Of a DNA stretch of 64,000 nucleotides, positions 1 to 8,242 are shown in pieces. Every line of letters starts with the position of its first letter. The first letter of the stretch is position 1. The DNA lies in assembly GCF_049676595.1 (NCBI RefSeq), contig NZ_CP187259.1, forward strand, positions 1,736,001 to 1,800,000, in the 5' to 3' direction. The translations under genes and the position numbers were made by a program. This DNA is from Methanocella_A sp049676595. Its GTDB lineage: Archaea; Halobacteriota; Methanocellia; Methanocellales; Methanocellaceae. The notes beneath the pieces were generated by a model, which saw only the letters and a list, made by a program, of their open reading frames with translations, ran no database searches and had not been told where the DNA came from.

Positions 1-1232
1 ACTTCGTGGTCGACGCGAAAGGCACGATCGAGTACATGAACACCGAAGCCCAGGCCGTGCTGGGCAACGCTCTCGGGCACAACCTCCGGGAAATCGCCCA
101 CCTCAAGGCCGGTAGCTCGCTGGACGCGCTGACCGGCAGCAAGGACATCCTCGGCTGGGAAAACTTGCTGATCACCGGCAACAGGGAGATACCTGTCCTG
201 ATCAACGCGGTGCTGATGAAGGACTCGGCCGGGAAAACGTCGGGCCTGAGCATTATCATGCGGGACATCACCGAGCAGAAGAAAGCCGAGGAAAACCTCC
301 AGAAAATCATCCGGACGGCTAACGAGGTGGCCGAGAAGATGGCGGTGGCCGCCCAGCAGGCGAGCTCTGCCACTGGCCAGGCCATGACCTCCTCCCGGCA
401 GATCAGCGAGAGTATCTCTCAGATCGCTATCGGGAGCCAGAGCCAGGCGAAGGAAGTAGAAAACATCAGCGGCCTGATCAAGGGCATCTCGTCGGACGCC
501 GAAAAAGCCTCGAGCGGTGCGAGGTCAGCCTCGGCGCTGCTGGGAGATGCCAGCAGCGCTGCCAAAGACGTCGATGTCGCAGCCAAGCAGGCGCTGAGCA
601 AGATGTCCGACATCAACGTGACGGTCAACGACTCGGCCAGGATCATCAGGGACCTCGGCGACAAGTCGAAGCAGATCGGCAAGATCGTCGAAGTGATCAC
701 CAGCATCGCCAGCCAGACCAACCTCCTGGCGCTCAACGCGGCCATCGAGGCAGCCAGGGCTGGCGAGGCCGGCAGAGGCTTCGCCGTGGTGGCCGAAGAA
801 GTGCGGAAGCTGGCCGAAGACTCGGCGAAGTCCACCGAGCAGATCAGCAACCTGATCTCCCAGATCCGGGAGCAGACCGACCGGGCAGTAGTATCTATGG
901 ACAAGGGCACGAGCGAGGTAGCCAGCGGGAGCGAAGTGGTCGGAAACGCCCTGAAGTCGGTGGACAAGATCACCCGGCTGGTCGATCAGGTGGCTGACGT
1001 AGCTCTGAACGTCTCCAGCGCGACCGAGAAGCAGGTAAAAGACACCCTCGAGATCGCCAAAGCCATCGAGCAGATCAGCGCAGTGGTGGAGGAAAGCGCT
1101 TCAGCCACCGAGGAAGTCAGCGCTTCCGCGGAGGAAAGCACCGCCACCATGGAAGAGACCGCCGGCATCGCCCAGCAGGTCCTCAAGATGGCCGAGGAGC
1201 TCAAGCGGGAGGTCAACAAGCTCAAGGCATAA
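1..1232 (+). CDS. Methyl-accepting chemotaxis protein with PAS domain, 5' partial
   Basis: The frame is open to the left edge, so the real start lies outside. The visible N-terminus is the end of a PAS domain (about residues 1-90 of the visible part). A long alpha-helical methyl-accepting signalling domain follows. The conserved hairpin tip that contacts CheA/CheW is present (SQTNLLALNAAIEAARAGE, about residues 235-255), followed by a coiled coil rich in Ala, Glu and Ser. No membrane segment is visible, so this is probably a cytoplasmic receptor or the cytoplasmic part of a larger one. It should relay a signal sensed by PAS to the CheA kinase. No other che gene is in the window. A hairpin with a T-run follows the stop. 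Confidence 0.93.
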   Translation, partial: FVVDAKGTIEYMNTEAQAVLGNALGHNLREIAHLKAGSSLDALTGSKDILGWENLLITGNREIPVLINAVLMKDSAGKTSGLSIIMRDITEQKKAEENLQKIIRTANEVAEKMAVAAQQASSATGQAMTSSRQISESISQIAIGSQSQAKEVENISGLIKGISSDAEKASSGARSASALLGDASSAAKDVDVAAKQALSKMSDINVTVNDSARIIRDLGDKSKQIGKIVEVITSIASQTNLLALNAAIEAARAGEAGRGFAVVAEEVRKLAEDSAKSTEQISNLISQIREQTDRAVVSMDKGTSEVASGSEVVGNALKSVDKITRLVDQVADVALNVSSATEKQVKDTLEIAKAIEQISAVVEESASATEEVSASAEESTATMEETAGIAQQVLKMAEELKREVNKLKA

Positions 1233-1238
1233 TGGCGG

Positions 1239-1264
1239 TGACGGACTTTCCGTCATCCCTTTTT
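1239..1264 (+). terminator. Hairpin plus T-run after the chemoreceptor gene
   Basis: A 6-bp stem TGACGG/CCGTCA lies seven bases after the stop codon and is followed by TCCCTTTTT. This fits an archaeal T-rich transcription stop; the hairpin may be incidental. Confidence 0.5.
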
Positions 1265-1307
1265 ACCGATTATCAACACCAAACCCACACAGACTAAATC
1301 GACCCCT

Positions 1308-1333
1308 GCAGGGCAGTCTTTCGACTGCCCTGC
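1308..1333. repeat. Perfect 11-bp hairpin
   Basis: Arms GCAGGGCAGTC and GACTGCCCTGC are exact reverse complements around a TTTC loop. It sits in the 214-bp gap between the chemoreceptor gene and tldD. No T-run follows. It could be a processing or stability hairpin. Confidence 0.5.
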
Positions 1334-1446
1334 CCCGGGTCTCGAACTTCTCTTCGCGGTTATCTGCCGCGCCACCATAAACACCGGCAACCTTCGCTCT
1401 TTATCTGCGGAAAGTTATTTCTGATTCCCGACTAAATTACTACCCG

Positions 1447-2829
1447 GTGATCATTCTGATACAAGCTGTAAGCCGGGCGCTCGAAGGCAGAGCCGACTAT
1501 TACGATATCCGGCTGCTGGACGTCACCGGTACGGTGATTGAAACCCGCAAAGGCGAGGTTACCAAGGCTATTTCTGGCAAAGATTCCGGTGCGTGCGTCA
1601 GGGTCTTATTCAGCGGCGCCTGGGGGTTTGCCACCACGTCAGATCTTTCAGAGCAGGCTATAAGCAACGCTGCCGACCGGGCAGCCAAGATCGCGAAGGG
1701 CATCAGCGAGGGCATCAAGGATAAAGCCCGCCTGGCTCCGGTAAAAGCGGTGACGGACGAGGCCGTTGTCCCGATGAAGCGCAGCTTCGTGGACGAGTCT
1801 GTGGAAACGAAACTGGAGTACCTGACATCCACTTATAACGCTGTTAAGAAGTACGACTTCGTAGCCAATGTAATGGTCGGCTATAAGGATACTTACACAG
1901 TACAGGAGTTCTATTCCTCGGAAGGGGCGGCAGTGAAGACCCGCGTGCCCCGGATCCTCTGGACCATCGAGATCGTGGGCAAGAAGGATAGCCAGATCCA
2001 GTCGGTACGCCGCAGAATCGGGGTGGCGACGGGCCTGGAAGCCTTCGACGGAGACCGGCACCTGAAAGAGGCCGACGCGGCAGTAGCTTCCGTGGTTGCG
2101 CTGCTCAACGGCAAAGCCCCGCCGGCGGGAGCGATGCCTGTAATTGCAGACCCGGGGCTGGTCGGCGTGTTCGCCCACGAGGCAGTCGGCCACGCCTCCG
2201 AGGGCGACCTCGTCTCTACCGGGAACTCGTGCTTCGAAGGGATGATCGGTAAAGAGATCGGAAACCCGGCCATCACCATCAAGGATGACGCTACGCTGCC
2301 CGGGCTCTTTGGCAGCTATATCTACGACGACGAAGGCGTCCGCACCAGGGCAAAGGTGCTGATCAAGAACGGGGTCCTCAACGACTTCATCCTCAACCGT
2401 GAGTCCGCAGCCCGTCTCGGCCTGGAGCCGAACGGCGGCGCGAGGGCCGAGTCATACCACAACCGGCCCATCGTGAGGATGAGTAACACTTTGATCGAGC
2501 CAGGCGACGCATCTTTCCAGGAGATGCTGGAGGGCGTCAAGAAAGGGGTTTACGTCAAGGGGTCCCGGGGCGGCCAGGTGAACACCTCCCAGGGCTTCTT
2601 CCAGTTCAATGCCCAGGAGGCGTACATGATCGAGAACGGCGAAATCACCCACCCCCTCAGAGACGTGTCACTTTCGGGCAGGACGCTCGATATTCTGAAG
2701 CAGATCGACCTCCTCGGTAGAGATTCGGAGATGGGTCATGCGGGTATCTGCGGCAAAGGCCAGTCGGTACCTGTAGATGATGGTGGCCCGCATCTTCGGA
2801 TATCCCAGTGTGTAGTAGGAGGCCAGTAA
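1447..2829 (+). CDS. tldD: TldD metalloprotease subunit
   Basis: This is a 460-residue TldD-family protein. In the family, TldD carries the zinc site and works with TldE/PmbA as a heterodimeric peptidase that degrades unstructured or modified peptides in the cytoplasm. The zinc motif is visible as HEAVGH (His244, Glu245, His249). The start is GTG at 1447; no better in-frame ATG lies near the conserved N-terminus. The stop is followed directly by the ATG of the partner gene, so the two are co-transcribed and probably translationally coupled. What it cuts in this archaeon is unknown. Confidence 0.93.
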   Translation: MIILIQAVSRALEGRADYYDIRLLDVTGTVIETRKGEVTKAISGKDSGACVRVLFSGAWGFATTSDLSEQAISNAADRAAKIAKGISEGIKDKARLAPVKAVTDEAVVPMKRSFVDESVETKLEYLTSTYNAVKKYDFVANVMVGYKDTYTVQEFYSSEGAAVKTRVPRILWTIEIVGKKDSQIQSVRRRIGVATGLEAFDGDRHLKEADAAVASVVALLNGKAPPAGAMPVIADPGLVGVFAHEAVGHASEGDLVSTGNSCFEGMIGKEIGNPAITIKDDATLPGLFGSYIYDDEGVRTRAKVLIKNGVLNDFILNRESAARLGLEPNGGARAESYHNRPIVRMSNTLIEPGDASFQEMLEGVKKGVYVKGSRGGQVNTSQGFFQFNAQEAYMIENGEITHPLRDVSLSGRTLDILKQIDLLGRDSEMGHAGICGKGQSVPVDDGGPHLRISQCVVGGQ

Positions 2830-4188
2830 ATGAAAGAGCAACTACTGCAAGTGGCAGAGAAAGTTATGAATTCGGCCAGGGCGGCCGGGGTCGAATGTGA
2901 GGCGCTGGTGCAGAAGAAGCGCTTTACCTCAGTAGCAGTGGAGGCCGGAAAAGTCACGTTCGGCTCCCAGGACGGGGACTACGGCATCGGCCTCCGCATC
3001 ATCAAGGACCGGCGTACGGGGTACGCTTTCTGTGACGAGGCTTCCATCGACTACGGCTTGAAACAGGCCGTGCAGGCCGCACGCTTCGGCAAGCTGGGCC
3101 ACTACGCTTTCCACGACAACGCGAAGTACGACGGCACCAGATCCATCTTCGACAACAAGCTGGCCACGCTGGTCGTCGAGGACGGGATCCAGATGGCCCG
3201 GGACATGATCGAAGCCGGCTCCTTCGATTCCAGGGCCACACCTTCCCGGGGCGGGCTGTCGTTTGGCACTTCGGCCTTCGCGGTCGCCAACACCAACGGC
3301 GTCATGATCTACGATGAGGGCACCTTTGTCGGAGGCCACGTGATGTCCGTACTGAAAGACGGAGGAATCATCGTCAACGGCGACGAGGGCGAGTCCTCCC
3401 GCATGCTGAGCTTCAGCGTCGAAGACGTGGGGCGCAAGGCGACCGAAAAAGCGATCGCCCAGCTCGGGCAAAAGGGCATTGAAACCGGGACCGTGGACGT
3501 CATCCTGCGTCCTGACGCGGCCTTCGACCTCTTCAGCAGTACGGTGCTGCCAGCCCTGTACGGCGACAACGTGCGGAAAGGAGAATCGGTCTACTCCGGC
3601 AAAATCGGGGAGAAAGTTGCCTCGGGCGCCTTCTCCATCGTAGACGACGGTATTCACCCTAAAGGTCTAAACACTTTTATCATGGACGAGGAAGGCTATC
3701 CGAGCCAGCGTAACGTCATTATGGATCGGGGCGTTTTGAACACCCTTCTCTACGACCAGTTCTCCGCTGTCGACGGTGGGGGGAAACCCACGGGCAGCGC
3801 CATGCATACGGAGCGGAACGAATCGGGCACGACCTACAAGGTGCCTCCGACCACCTGTGCCCGCAACATCGTCTTCGAAGGAGATACGATGACCGAAGAA
3901 GAGATGATCCGGGGCATAAAGGACGGCGTAATCATAGAGCATGTCCTTGGTGCTCACACGGCCAACAGGGTCAGCGGCGACTTCTCGGTGGCAATCTACG
4001 CAGGCTTCCGCATCAAAGACGGAGAGATCGCCTACCCCCTCAAGGGGGGCATGCTCGGCGGCAACATGCCCGCGCTCTTGCAGAACGCTTCCATTGCAGA
4101 CAACTACAAGCTGGTGGAAGCCGGTATGTCCGCAGCGGCAGGATACATACCGAGCCTCAAGCTGGAGAATGTCCGGGTCTCAGGATAG
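2830..4188 (+). CDS. pmbA: TldE/PmbA protease subunit
   Basis: A 452-residue protein of the same fold as its upstream partner but without HExxxH, as expected for the non-catalytic TldE/PmbA subunit. Typical family stretches are visible: an N-terminal domain ending near TPSRGGLSFGTSAFAVANTNG and a C-terminal beta domain with AHTANRVSGDFSV. The start codon follows the tldD stop without a gap. The pair should form the TldD-TldE complex. Confidence 0.92.
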   Translation: MKEQLLQVAEKVMNSARAAGVECEALVQKKRFTSVAVEAGKVTFGSQDGDYGIGLRIIKDRRTGYAFCDEASIDYGLKQAVQAARFGKLGHYAFHDNAKYDGTRSIFDNKLATLVVEDGIQMARDMIEAGSFDSRATPSRGGLSFGTSAFAVANTNGVMIYDEGTFVGGHVMSVLKDGGIIVNGDEGESSRMLSFSVEDVGRKATEKAIAQLGQKGIETGTVDVILRPDAAFDLFSSTVLPALYGDNVRKGESVYSGKIGEKVASGAFSIVDDGIHPKGLNTFIMDEEGYPSQRNVIMDRGVLNTLLYDQFSAVDGGGKPTGSAMHTERNESGTTYKVPPTTCARNIVFEGDTMTEEEMIRGIKDGVIIEHVLGAHTANRVSGDFSVAIYAGFRIKDGEIAYPLKGGMLGGNMPALLQNASIADNYKLVEAGMSAAAGYIPSLKLENVRVSG

Positions 4189-4340
4189 ATAACCAAACGC
4201 TGCGCGATGCTCTCTATCCGGGCTAAACGCAGCTTTTACTCTTTTTGGACTGGCGTAACGGCCGTTCGGCCGACAGTATCATCTTCCTTTTTCAATTTGG
4301 TTCGCAGCGAATTATTATAATTCTACTAACAGCCATTAAA

Positions 4341-4350
4341 TTTATATAAA
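4341..4350 (+). promoter_or_regulatory. Probable TATA box
   Basis: TTTATATAAA lies about 55 bp before the surface-protein start at 4401. That spacing predicts a transcript start near 4372 and a short leader. The 212-bp gap before it also holds a CGGCCG/CGGCCG mini-hairpin near 4259-4272 and nothing else I recognise. Confidence 0.55.
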
Positions 4351-4400
4351 ACTAATGACATATTACATAACAGGTTGAGATACAACCATCTGGGGAGCTA

Positions 4401-5534
4401 ATGATGCGACGAATGATCTCTATTTCGCTGATCGTCATCTTATTGTTACTATCTGCTACCGGCGACGCCTCGGCGGCGGGCAGCGGTGTGAAAGCCTTTG
4501 TGCCGGCCGAATCGTTCATCGAGGCCAACACGCTACCTTACATCTATAACGGCTCGTTCGTCGTGCTTAACGACGGCCAGCAGGAAGGTGTCTACGTCAT
4601 CCGGGTGTCGGTCGACGACCCTGTCGCCATCTCCTGGGTCAACGTGACTCCGGCCGCCTTTGTCCTGTCCCCGGGGGAGTCGAAGATCGTCCACTTCGAC
4701 ATCAACATCAGCAACGAACAGGCGAAAACTGGCAAGTACAACATAATTTTTACACCCACGCTGCTACCCCGGACAGTCGAGCCTTACCTTGATACTTTTG
4801 CTCAGTACGTATCGATCGTCGACTACTATAACCTGACTCTCGTCGTGCCACCGATCAACGGGTTTGCCGCGGCAGGCACCGTCGAGGGCGGGACACCTGT
4901 CGTCTTCGAGGATATTCCCGGCCGGGTCAACCTTGTCCAGTACTCCCGCCCCCTGGACGGAAACCGGGAAGTGATCGAGATCGACAGGGCCATACGCATC
5001 AATGCGCCTGCAGTCGCCACAGTCCAGGAACCGGTGCCGGTATCCCTGTCCGTGTTCGAAGGGCTCAGTAACCGGGGCATCGACCTCATCGCCGTATCCC
5101 CCCAGGGCATCTTCTACCCGATCACCAGCGAAAACTTCACCTTCAGCCAGGACGGTAAGTGGGGCATCATCGCCGCAGCCGGCGATCAGATGCTACTCGG
5201 CAAGCCCATCACCATCGACAAAGGCGGAGCCCAGCTGGTAATGCCCGGCATGGACACCATCCTCGCCGCCATCGCCTTCATCCTCCTGCTATCGATCGTG
5301 CCCATCTGGATCCTCACCCGCCGGTCCCGCACCGACCCTTACCAGGACATCACCTTCAAGGCCTACGTCATCCGCAAGTACATCGACCACTTCGACTCCG
5401 AGAAGCTCCAGCGCGCCGTCGGCTCCATAGAAGACGAGTACTACAACCTGGTCTCAAAAGATGCGCCCGGCGACAGAGATCAGGCCAGGGCTTCCATCGA
5501 CGAGCTTAGAACACTCACTCGTCTGGAGTCTTGA
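4401..5534 (+). CDS. Surface protein with signal peptide and C-terminal membrane anchor
   Basis: 377 residues. An N-terminal signal peptide (about 1-25, hydrophobic core then ASA) leads into an extracellular beta-rich region. Residues about 45-120 look like an immunoglobulin-type fold, with FVLSPGESKIVHFDI typical of such repeats. One membrane helix near residues 290-312 is followed by a basic stop-transfer (RRSR) and a charged cytoplasmic tail of about 65 residues. It is probably a membrane-anchored envelope protein facing outside. I do not recognise a named family. The first of two adjacent ATG codons is used here; GGGGAG upstream may be the ribosome site. A long repeat element begins right after its stop. 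Confidence 0.8.
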   Translation: MMRRMISISLIVILLLLSATGDASAAGSGVKAFVPAESFIEANTLPYIYNGSFVVLNDGQQEGVYVIRVSVDDPVAISWVNVTPAAFVLSPGESKIVHFDINISNEQAKTGKYNIIFTPTLLPRTVEPYLDTFAQYVSIVDYYNLTLVVPPINGFAAAGTVEGGTPVVFEDIPGRVNLVQYSRPLDGNREVIEIDRAIRINAPAVATVQEPVPVSLSVFEGLSNRGIDLIAVSPQGIFYPITSENFTFSQDGKWGIIAAAGDQMLLGKPITIDKGGAQLVMPGMDTILAAIAFILLLSIVPIWILTRRSRTDPYQDITFKAYVIRKYIDHFDSEKLQRAVGSIEDEYYNLVSKDAPGDRDQARASIDELRTLTRLES

Positions 5535-5537
5535 AAC

Positions 5538-6030
5538 AAACCACGGCGACTCGGTAACTATTAACCACAACGGCACTACGGCACAACGTTTTCTAACCAC
5601 AACGGCACAACGACACGGCGACAATCTGGGAGACGATAACCAGACTAATATTCTTACCACGGCGGCACGGCGGCACGGCGACAGTCTATACCTGTATGGT
5701 GAGGCTCTTTTTATTGATCCACGGCAGCACGGCGGGCTGATAGCACGGAGACTAATGTATTTCAGTATCCGGGTGCCGGGGCCTGACAGGTTTCATCGAG
5801 GGTGTTGAAGCTTCTATCTATGCAATCAGAGATTAGATTAAACGATCGGCAAGCAAGCAGCTTTTTGGTTCATGCGCTGTCTTGGTGTCGCCGTGGATAA
5901 TAAAAAAGAGCCCTCCTTCTTCACGGTTCGCCATTGTCTTGGTGTCGCCGTGCCGCTGTGGTTCAAATTACCACTCAGTTGTTGTAGATCGCACTGTCTT
6001 GGTGTCGCTGTGCTGCTGTGTTGCATTATT
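5538..6030. repeat. Long inverted repeat of 8-mer (CACGGCGG-type) units, copy 1
   Basis: The left arm holds degenerate runs of CCACGGCGGCACGGCGAC and similar blocks (5550-5750). The right arm holds the inverse, TGTCTTGGTGTCGCCGTG (5870-6015). The middle contains a stretch beginning CAGGTTTCATCGAGGG. A homologous element at 57532-58165 shares the arms and this middle in the same order, so the two descend from one element. Short open frames inside follow the repeat period and are not credible genes. The rest of the gap to 6436 holds the hairpin at 6053, the element at 6094 and a fragment at 6344. Confidence 0.8.
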
Positions 6031-6052
6031 CTTATCTTCATGTTCGCCTTTT

Positions 6053-6076
6053 GAACGCCTGCAGTCGCAGGCGTTC
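6053..6076. repeat. Perfect 10-bp hairpin, partner of 8199-8222
   Basis: GAACGCCTGC and GCAGGCGTTC are exact complements around AGTC. The same stem with a different loop (ATTT) occurs at 8199-8222, on the opposite side of the FAD oxidoreductase gene and in inverted order relative to the neighbouring long element. Confidence 0.75.
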
Positions 6077-6093
6077 TCGAGGCGATGCGATGA

Positions 6094-6277
6094 CGATCGC
6101 TGCGCTGTGCCAGGATCACAGATTGAAACGGATTGCACTGATTTCACAGATGACCTTAGAATAAAATCGGTAGACGGCAAATCCATTTCTCATCGATTAG
6201 AATCTGTGCAATCTGTGGCATCTGTCAGAATCATCAGATTCTGCGTAATCTGTGATCCTGGCACAGCGCAGCGATCG
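6094..6277. repeat. Inverted repeat with 9-mer CAGATTNNN units, copy 1
   Basis: The outer 28 bases (6094-6121, starting CGATCGCTGCGCTGTGCC) are an exact reverse complement of 6250-6277. Inside, both arms are made of roughly 9-bp units of the type ACAGATTNN. Related copies lie at 8014, 20597 and 31693, and a cousin with another inner repeat lies at 19191. No coding potential. Confidence 0.85.
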
Positions 6278-6343
6278 TCTTGCTGAGTCACTCCACCTGC
6301 AATAGCTCGGCCCAAAGAAGAGAAAATGAATTATGCAACACAG

Positions 6344-6370
6344 CATCGCCGTGCCGCCGTGGTTCAAATA
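6344..6370. repeat. Fragment of the CACGGCGG-type repeat
   Basis: CATCGCCGTGCCGCCGTGG followed by TTCAAATA repeats a unit of the right arm of the element at 5538-6030. It looks like a detached remnant. Confidence 0.6.
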
Positions 6371-6435
6371 TCTGATTTCCAGTTGTCAGGGTAAAGGGCC
6401 ATACCGCCCTGGCTTATTTATGGATGTCAAGCAAT

Positions 6436-7806
6436 CTATTGTTTTATCTTTGCCAGTATGCCGTCGGCGGCTTCGATGCCTGTGGCTGCGGCGGGTACTA
6501 TGCCTCGTGTCAGGCCTGCGCCGTCGCCTGCTACATATAAGTTGTCGACGTTGACTACTTCGAAGTGCTCTCTGGTGTCGGGCCGGATGGCGGCGAACTT
6601 GATCTCCGGGGCGTATAACAGCGTGGTGTCCGACGCTACTCCGGGGACGACGCGGTCCAGCATGTCGAGGCCTTCGATGATGTTGGTGACCACCCTGTGG
6701 GGCAAGGCCATGGATATGTCGCCGGGGGTGACCGCTTTCAGGGTTGGTTCTACGTAGCTGCGGTGCAGCCGGGACCATGTGGACCGGTGGCCGCGCTTGA
6801 GATCGCCGAGCCTCTGCAGGATGGGCTTGCCGCCGCCGATGGTTTTCGCCTGCTGGGCGATGGTGGCGCCATACTCGTTGGTATTTTCCAGCGGCTCGGT
6901 GAGGGCGATCTTGGTTAAAAACGAAAAGTTGGTGTTGTTCGACCGGCAGGTGCGCTGGGAGTGCCCGTTGGCGCCTACGCCTGCCTCGTAGGTATCCTGT
7001 ACTACAAACCCGTAGGGGCAGGTGCAGAAGGTCCTGACCATGTCATCGTAGGTGGGCGTGTACATCCTGAACTTGGGGTCCCAGTTGACCTGGACTGCCT
7101 CTTCGTAGACCAGCGACGGAACCTCGACCCGTACCCCCACGTCTATGGGCATGTACTTGATGGGCACACTGTACTTTTTTAGCTCCTCCCCGAGCCAGGT
7201 GCTCGCAGATCTCCCCGGGGCCAGAAGTACATAGTCAGCCCGGATCTTCTTTCCGCCCGCGATGACTCCGGTGACTTTTCCATCATCAACGGCTATGCCG
7301 GACACGGGGGTATTCAGCAGGAATTTTACTCCCCGATCTTTCATATCGGCCTCCATCGAGCCGATCACTTTAGGGAGCATATCACTGCCGATATGCTTCT
7401 GCCTGATGGGTATAAACTCGATGCCGCTGGCTGCCGCCCGGGTTGCGAGCGCAGACGGGGGCACGTGCGGATCTTCCGGGGGAGCGCCGTGCTCGATAAA
7501 GTACCGGTCCACCTCTTCGATGAGCTCTTCAGCCCGCCGGGTGCTGACAAACTCTGCCCAGTCCCCGCCCACCTGCGGGCTCAGGTTCAGCTTGCCATCC
7601 GACATGCCGCCCGCGCCGCCCACTCCCGCGGTCACGCTGCAGACATTACAATAAATACAGTCCTTGCCCTTCATCACCTGACAGGAGCGCTGGCCGATGT
7701 CTTTGCCTTTCTCGATGATAGTCACGCTTGCCCTGTCCGCCAGCTTATGGGCTGCCAGGAGGCCTCCCGGCCCCGCTCCTACGATGATCACTTTAGGCTT
7801 TGCCAT
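6436..7806 (-). CDS. FAD-dependent oxidoreductase, uncharacterised (COG2509-like)
   Basis: 456 residues. The N-terminus carries the Rossmann dinucleotide motif GAGPGGLLAAHKL (about residues 10-22), then a cysteine-containing stretch (CQVMKGKDCIYCNVC) and a Gly-rich segment. A second FAD contact (YVAGDGAGLTRGI) lies near the C-terminus. The family is annotated as FAD-dependent dehydrogenases with no proven substrate; an iron-sulfur or thiol role for the clustered Cys residues is a guess. The start is ATG at 7806 with GGGAG upstream. The gene is bracketed by inverted hairpin-plus-repeat composites at 6053-6277 and 8014-8222. Confidence 0.85.
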   Translation of the reverse strand: MAKPKVIIVGAGPGGLLAAHKLADRASVTIIEKGKDIGQRSCQVMKGKDCIYCNVCSVTAGVGGAGGMSDGKLNLSPQVGGDWAEFVSTRRAEELIEEVDRYFIEHGAPPEDPHVPPSALATRAAASGIEFIPIRQKHIGSDMLPKVIGSMEADMKDRGVKFLLNTPVSGIAVDDGKVTGVIAGGKKIRADYVLLAPGRSASTWLGEELKKYSVPIKYMPIDVGVRVEVPSLVYEEAVQVNWDPKFRMYTPTYDDMVRTFCTCPYGFVVQDTYEAGVGANGHSQRTCRSNNTNFSFLTKIALTEPLENTNEYGATIAQQAKTIGGGKPILQRLGDLKRGHRSTWSRLHRSYVEPTLKAVTPGDISMALPHRVVTNIIEGLDMLDRVVPGVASDTTLLYAPEIKFAAIRPDTREHFEVVNVDNLYVAGDGAGLTRGIVPAAATGIEAADGILAKIKQ

Positions 7807-8013
7807 GCTTCAAGCTCCCATACCGGCTCGCCTGATATGCAACAACCTGCCGAGATGCCGATACACTTAAGGTTTACATGCGGCGATATAAATAATTTCT
7901 GCGAAGTTTCGAGAAATGCTTCGGCTATGGATTGCCATTGCCTGGCAAAATCGATAAAAAACGAAAGCTGTATTGTGCGTTTCTGGTTGCTCATATGAGG
8001 TGAGACAGCAAGA

Positions 8014-8180
8014 CGAACGCTGCGCTATGCCAGGATCACAGATTACGACAGATTACGCAGATTACACAGATTGCTACTAGACAAATACTTCATAGACAAT
8101 ACTTTTCACAATTATCTATTCGTATCTGTGCAATCTGTGGCATCTGTCAGAATCTGTGATCTGGCACAGCGCAGCGTTCG
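8014..8180. repeat. Inverted repeat with 9-mer CAGATTNNN units, copy 2
   Basis: The arms begin CGAACGCTGCGCTATGCC and end GGCACAGCGCAGCGTTCG. Compared with copy 1 (CGATCG), the terminal hexamer has changed on both sides so that pairing is kept (CGAACG with CGTTCG). The inner units are ACAGATTAC-type. It lies in the 436-bp gap between the FAD oxidoreductase and MFS genes; the rest of that gap shows no gene. Confidence 0.82.
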
Positions 8181-8198
8181 TTTGCAGATCGCCTACCA

Positions 8199-8222
8199 GA
8201 ACGCCTGCATTTGCAGGCGTTC
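8199..8222. repeat. Perfect 10-bp hairpin, partner of 6053-6076
   Basis: GAACGCCTGC and GCAGGCGTTC pair around an ATTT loop. With the element at 8014-8180 it mirrors the hairpin-element order found at 6053-6277. Confidence 0.75.
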
Positions 8223-8242
8223 AAAGGCGAACTTCACCTGGC

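Noticed and set aside
2929..3657. Minus-strand open frame of 242 residues opposite pmbA
   Set aside because: pmbA is a clear family member on the plus strand; the frame is a codon-bias shadow.
5538..6030. CRISPR-like repetition
   Set aside because: Units are 8 bp, degenerate, without regular spacers, and no cas gene is near.
5872..6286. Several short open frames inside the repeat regions (also near 8071, 20715, 36286, 57543)
   Set aside because: Their peptides follow the repeat period and occur on both strands; they are by-products of the repeats.
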